Shown: positions 32,683 to 32,687 of the stretch, in pieces
Numbering within the stretch: the first letter of the stretch is position 1
How the letters are laid out: each line of letters opens with the position of its first letter
Source: Candidatus Sulfopaludibacter sp.
GTDB lineage: Bacteria; Acidobacteriota; Terriglobia; Bryobacterales; Bryobacteraceae
Assembly: GCA_031292755.1 (NCBI GenBank)
Contig: JARLGM010000071.1
Coordinates: 1-32,687 of the forward strand
Reading direction: 5' to 3'
DNA: 32,687 bases
Made by a program: the position numbers and the translations under genes
Notes under the pieces: generated by a model
What the model was told of the DNA's origin: nothing
Database searches by the model: none
What the model saw: only the letters and a program-made list of their open reading frames with translations

Positions 32683-32687
32683 ATGGG
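32683..32687 (+). other. Possible start of a plus-strand gene cut by the window edge
   Basis: The last bases form a GGAGGAG ribosome-binding-like sequence (32670-32676), six bases before an ATG at 32683. The bases from 32533 to here hold no other recognisable gene. Nothing can be said about the product. Confidence 0.3.

Noticed and set aside
1..32687. CRISPR array, tRNA, rRNA or intact insertion sequence
   Set aside because: I saw no regularly spaced repeats, no tRNA-like cloverleaf ends, no rRNA sequence and no transposase. The only repeated sequence found is the two-copy intergenic repeat.

Overview
The window reads as a chromosomal segment of an Acidobacteriota bacterium, most like the Bryobacterales / Candidatus Solibacter group. 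The grounds are composite: a GC-rich sequence with GC-rich third codon positions, a Ser/Thr kinase fused to a periplasmic-type beta-propeller, an ECF sigma factor directly followed by a second Ser/Thr kinase, a giant TonB-type receptor with an N-terminal carboxypeptidase-regulatory domain, a PEP-CTERM protein, and a decayed MacB/FtsX-type permease end. This placement is by gene-family recognition only; no 16S or marker tree was available.

Layout: 84-1517 (-) secreted protein of carboxypeptidase-regulatory repeats; 1741-4419 (-) beta-propeller Ser/Thr kinase, divergent from 4590-5675 (+) secreted GH76 glycosidase; ~5883-6345 (+) decayed tyrosine recombinase; 6379-12428 (-) a tight five-gene sugar-acid operon (SDR, APH-like kinase, divergent enolase homologue, IlvD/EDD dehydratase, ACS-family MFS transporter); 12939-14183 (+) secreted SGNH hydrolase; ~14190-14470 (-) remnant of an FtsX/MacB-like permease; 14673-15536 (-) outer-membrane beta-barrel; 15896-17455 (-) AsmA-like protein flanked by two copies of an intergenic repeat; 17910-18917 (-) secreted ThuA-like protein; 19089-19664 (+) ECF sigma factor and 19676-21643 (+) Ser/Thr kinase with a formylglycine-enzyme-like domain; 21696-22994 (-) secreted protein with two DUF1566/Lcl-type modules; 23501-26668 (+) hybrid histidine kinase; 27256-27540 (+) small conserved hypothetical; 27571-28434 (-) PEP-CTERM protein; 28644-32423 (-) Oar-like TonB-dependent receptor.

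The most coherent and potentially new unit is the 6379-12428 operon. Three of its four junctions are 4-nt start/stop overlaps and the fourth is a 2-nt gap, so the five proteins should be made together. The dehydratase and SDR fit oxidative sugar-acid catabolism (aldonate to 2-keto-3-deoxyaldonate, then oxidation), and the transporter fits uptake of an organic or sugar acid. The enolase homologue keeps its metal ligands and both active-site lysines but has changed two residues that are catalytically important in true enolases. It sits beside a small-molecule kinase, which suggests (inference) a phosphorylated sugar-acid or hydroxy-acid substrate rather than 2-phosphoglycerate.

The rest of the window is dominated by envelope and signalling genes: two Ser/Thr kinases, an ECF sigma factor, a hybrid histidine kinase with a large sensor of repeated beta-rich modules, and many secreted or outer-membrane proteins. 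No tRNA, rRNA, CRISPR array, intact insertion sequence or prophage was seen. The only traces of mobility are the dead recombinase and the repeats.
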